This document shows, in pieces, positions 61,901 through 64,000 of a DNA stretch of 64,000 nucleotides. Source of the DNA: Nematostella vectensis (taxonomy: Eukaryota; Cnidaria; Anthozoa; Actiniaria; Edwardsiidae). The stretch covers positions 5,420,747 to 5,484,746 of the forward strand of contig NC_064044.1 of the NCBI RefSeq assembly GCF_932526225.1. Reading direction: 5' to 3'. A program made the translations under genes and the position numbers. The notes under the pieces were generated by a model that saw only the letters and a program-made list of their open reading frames with translations, had not been told where the DNA came from and made no database searches. Each line of letters begins with the position of its first letter. Positions within the stretch are counted from its first letter, which is position 1.

Positions 61901-64000
61901 ATTGTCTCGTTGCGTGAAAGCTTAATCCTTCACGATTAAAGCCTGGTAAAGTGTAAACGATATCTAATTGAAGGTGTCTCAATTACTTGTCTGAATTAGG
62001 GTGTAATAATAAACTCGTGTAATGGAAATGTGTAGCTCGGTAATAAGCGGGAGCATAAAATGGCGGCGTGATTCTCTTTCTTTAAACGCACTTCCTTCAC
62101 CTCGCTTTCCTGGTCTCGTTGCCAAGTTATCGCACCTTCACGATAAACCTTGAGAATATAGGCTTTAACCTTTTTTTCCTTTGAGTGTGTGCGTTCCCAA
62201 GATTAGCCGTTGGGGGGAAGGGGGGGGGGGGGGGTGGGGGTGCGCAGTCATAGGTATCATATGGATAAAGCATAGTATTTAAAGATTCCTTAATATGAAA
62301 TGACCCACTTTCTGGCCGCCAAGGGTGGGGGATGGGGGTGCGCACCCTGTGTACGCTCCTGGTGCCCATCCATCCCCACCAAATTATACCACAGAAATAT
62401 TTTCCTCTGATTGAAAAGTAAAACACGTCACAAGCAATTGTTTCTTTTTAGCTGAGGAAATGCGCTAAGGGCAAACTGACCTTCTGTGATCACGTGAAAA
62501 TCGACTGGGGACTGAACCAGGCCGAGGACTTCACGGATGACGTCATCGAGCTGACAGACATCAAAACGAGTCTGAGTGATGACGAGGCGCTGAATGATGT
62601 CAAACTTTCTTCCAAGGTACACACAACACTATAGCCAATAGGCAACTTGCACTGAGTCACATGACTTCTTAGGTTGAAAACTCGCGCGCTCGTTTAATTC
62701 GCTCTTTTAGCGGTATATTAAAAACAAAAAAAACAAAACTTATCCAGCTCTTACGGATCAGTCAGAAAGTTTCTTTGTCAGAAAGAACTTATTTCATTAA
62801 AAAAAATATTTTTTTTTCGTCTTTCTCTGGCATGACGACCAGAGAAATCATTTCTAAGTTTTTTTGTAACCCAAACAACACGTTACCAGCAAATAGGCGA
62901 ATAATACTAGAATCACTCTCCAAGTACCCCTGTAATTCCATCAACCTCATTCTTAATGCCATTCCCTATTCTTCCAACAGGTAAAGTCCGGTCCCCCTTC
63001 CCCTCCCCGCCACCGTCGCAATTTGCCTCCTCGCCCCGTAAGCCAGATGATTATGTGTCCGACAAAGTGTTGCGTTACCTTGTTATGCGAATGTCGCTAC
63101 GGGGAGCACATTCGGGCATGGCGTTAAATCATGGTAAGAAAAATAAATAAATAAATTGGAGTAGCTAATCATTCTCGTCTCAGCTAGATGCTGAAGTACG
63201 AGAGTGCAGATTAAGACGTCTGACCACGGATCCAGATAAGATCGAAATTAATTAATCTTGTGGAGAGAGGAAAACCGGAGAACCCGGGGAAAAAACGGAG
63301 TAAATGCGGGACCAACTAACTCAACTCACGTCGGAACCATAAGGAATCGAACCTAGAACCCAGAGAGAGGCACAGGTACTAAAGAGTGACGCTCTGCCAA
63401 CTGCGCCACCTAGACTCCTCAATTGATTATCCCGAGTATGTCCTAGTCCTAACGAGAACTTTCCGAGTGTTTGAGTCGGAATCCAGTTTAACTGTTGGGA
63501 TTCCTATTCATTTCTTGATTCTACGTTAAGCAGTCTTAAAGTTTGCGTGAAATATTCTTTAGGTGGCGACAAGTTAAATAACATTTTTTTTTCTTCTTAG
63601 GCAAGACGAAACAAGCCCATCTGACGTCACCGAATCTCCCCCACCCATCCCCCCAATAAGATGCCCCTCTGTCAGTCGGCCAGTCAGGCCAACAGGCCCG
63701 CCTTCACCCCCTAAGCCGCAATTCCACGACACACCCACCCGTGCCTCACCGCCACCGGACATGCGGACTAATCCGGACACGGAGCGTCGACCGCCTCCAC
63801 TACCACCCGCACCAAAGAGGGCCATAGACCTTAAACCCGATTTCCCGCCTGTACCCACCCATAAAAGGTCCAAATCGGACGGAAAGGTCCCGTTTGGGGA
63901 GGACATCGCAGATATGGGGAGACCCGCGTTGGAAAAGAAGTCATCTTTCCCCCTGGGAGAGGGGGAGAAGGACGATTCAAAAGCATCTCGCCCCGAGCTT
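58906..64000 (+). pseudogene. ASAP: ASAP-type ArfGAP, copy C (linker to proline-rich), runs off window
   Basis: Exons: linker from 58,906 with TAA at 58,927-58,929, ArfGAP 59,328-59,384 and from 59,672 to about 59,800, ankyrin 60,942-61,063 and 61,256-61,323, 62,452-62,616, 62,981-63,133, and a proline-rich exon from 63,601 past the window end. Nearly identical to copy A (offset about 57,275). The ArfGAP exon is open here ([20 protein letters not shown]), since copy A's 2-bp deletion is absent. However, ECSR replaces the usual ECSG. As in copy A, three exons between ArfGAP and ankyrin are missing, the ankyrin donor is CTGAGT at 61,324 with an open 60-nt extension to GTGAGT at 61,384, and the 209-bp deletion gives TAA at 63,125-63,127. 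A full protein is therefore not expected. Confidence 0.82.
63225..63422 (-). mobile_element. tRNA-derived SINE, copy C
   Basis: Box A at 63,397-63,408 and box B at 63,343-63,353 on the minus strand, at the same intronic position as in A and B. It has a small insertion between the box B region and the body relative to copy A. Confidence 0.8.

Overview
The window is eukaryotic: intron-split genes with GT-AG introns, TATA and AATAAA signals, and about 85-90% non-coding sequence rich in mobile elements. A tRNA-derived SINE, a LINE, Penelope-like elements and the gene content suggest a marine invertebrate, most likely an anthozoan cnidarian (sea anemone or coral type). That placement is inferred from style, not from a database match. 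All recognised genes lie on the + strand.

Layout. A segmental duplication dominates the window. Copy A runs from the left edge to about 25,611, copy B from about 30,088 to 54,224, and copy C from about 56,583 past the right edge. Each unit opens with a 43-bp minisatellite (1-226, 30,228-30,538, 56,722-57,505). It continues with the 3' exons of an ASAP-type Arf GTPase-activating protein (PH, ArfGAP, ankyrin, proline-rich, SH3). Then come 4-5 kb of transposon-rich spacer, a gene for a secreted protein of four tandem ~180-residue domains, and 4-5 kb of AT-rich non-coding DNA. Copy C is cut by the window end in the proline-rich part of ASAP. Between A and B lies a 4.5-kb spacer with a Penelope-like element and an old 0.7-kb non-coding duplication. 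Between B and C lies a 2.4-kb spacer holding four further ASAP exons (end of BAR, start of PH) and a second Penelope fragment; these exons splice in phase into copy C.

Gene state. No ASAP copy looks intact. A and C share a lost PH splice donor, a truncated linker exon with a stop, a Gly-to-Arg change in the ArfGAP signature, loss of three exons, a lost ankyrin donor and a frameshifting 209-bp deletion. A alone has a 2-bp deletion in the ArfGAP exon. B lacks three PH-end exons and has its own 1-bp deletion in the ArfGAP exon, but is open from the end of ArfGAP through the SH3 stop codon. The secreted-protein gene is intact in B (seven exons, 748 residues) and broken in A by a 14-bp tandem duplication that creates a stop after 353 residues.

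Most notable: the undescribed-looking four-domain secreted family, the palindrome-bearing minisatellite at each duplication edge, the reciprocal decay of the ASAP copies, and several cleanly bounded non-autonomous transposons. No CRISPR array, rRNA gene or functional tRNA gene was seen.
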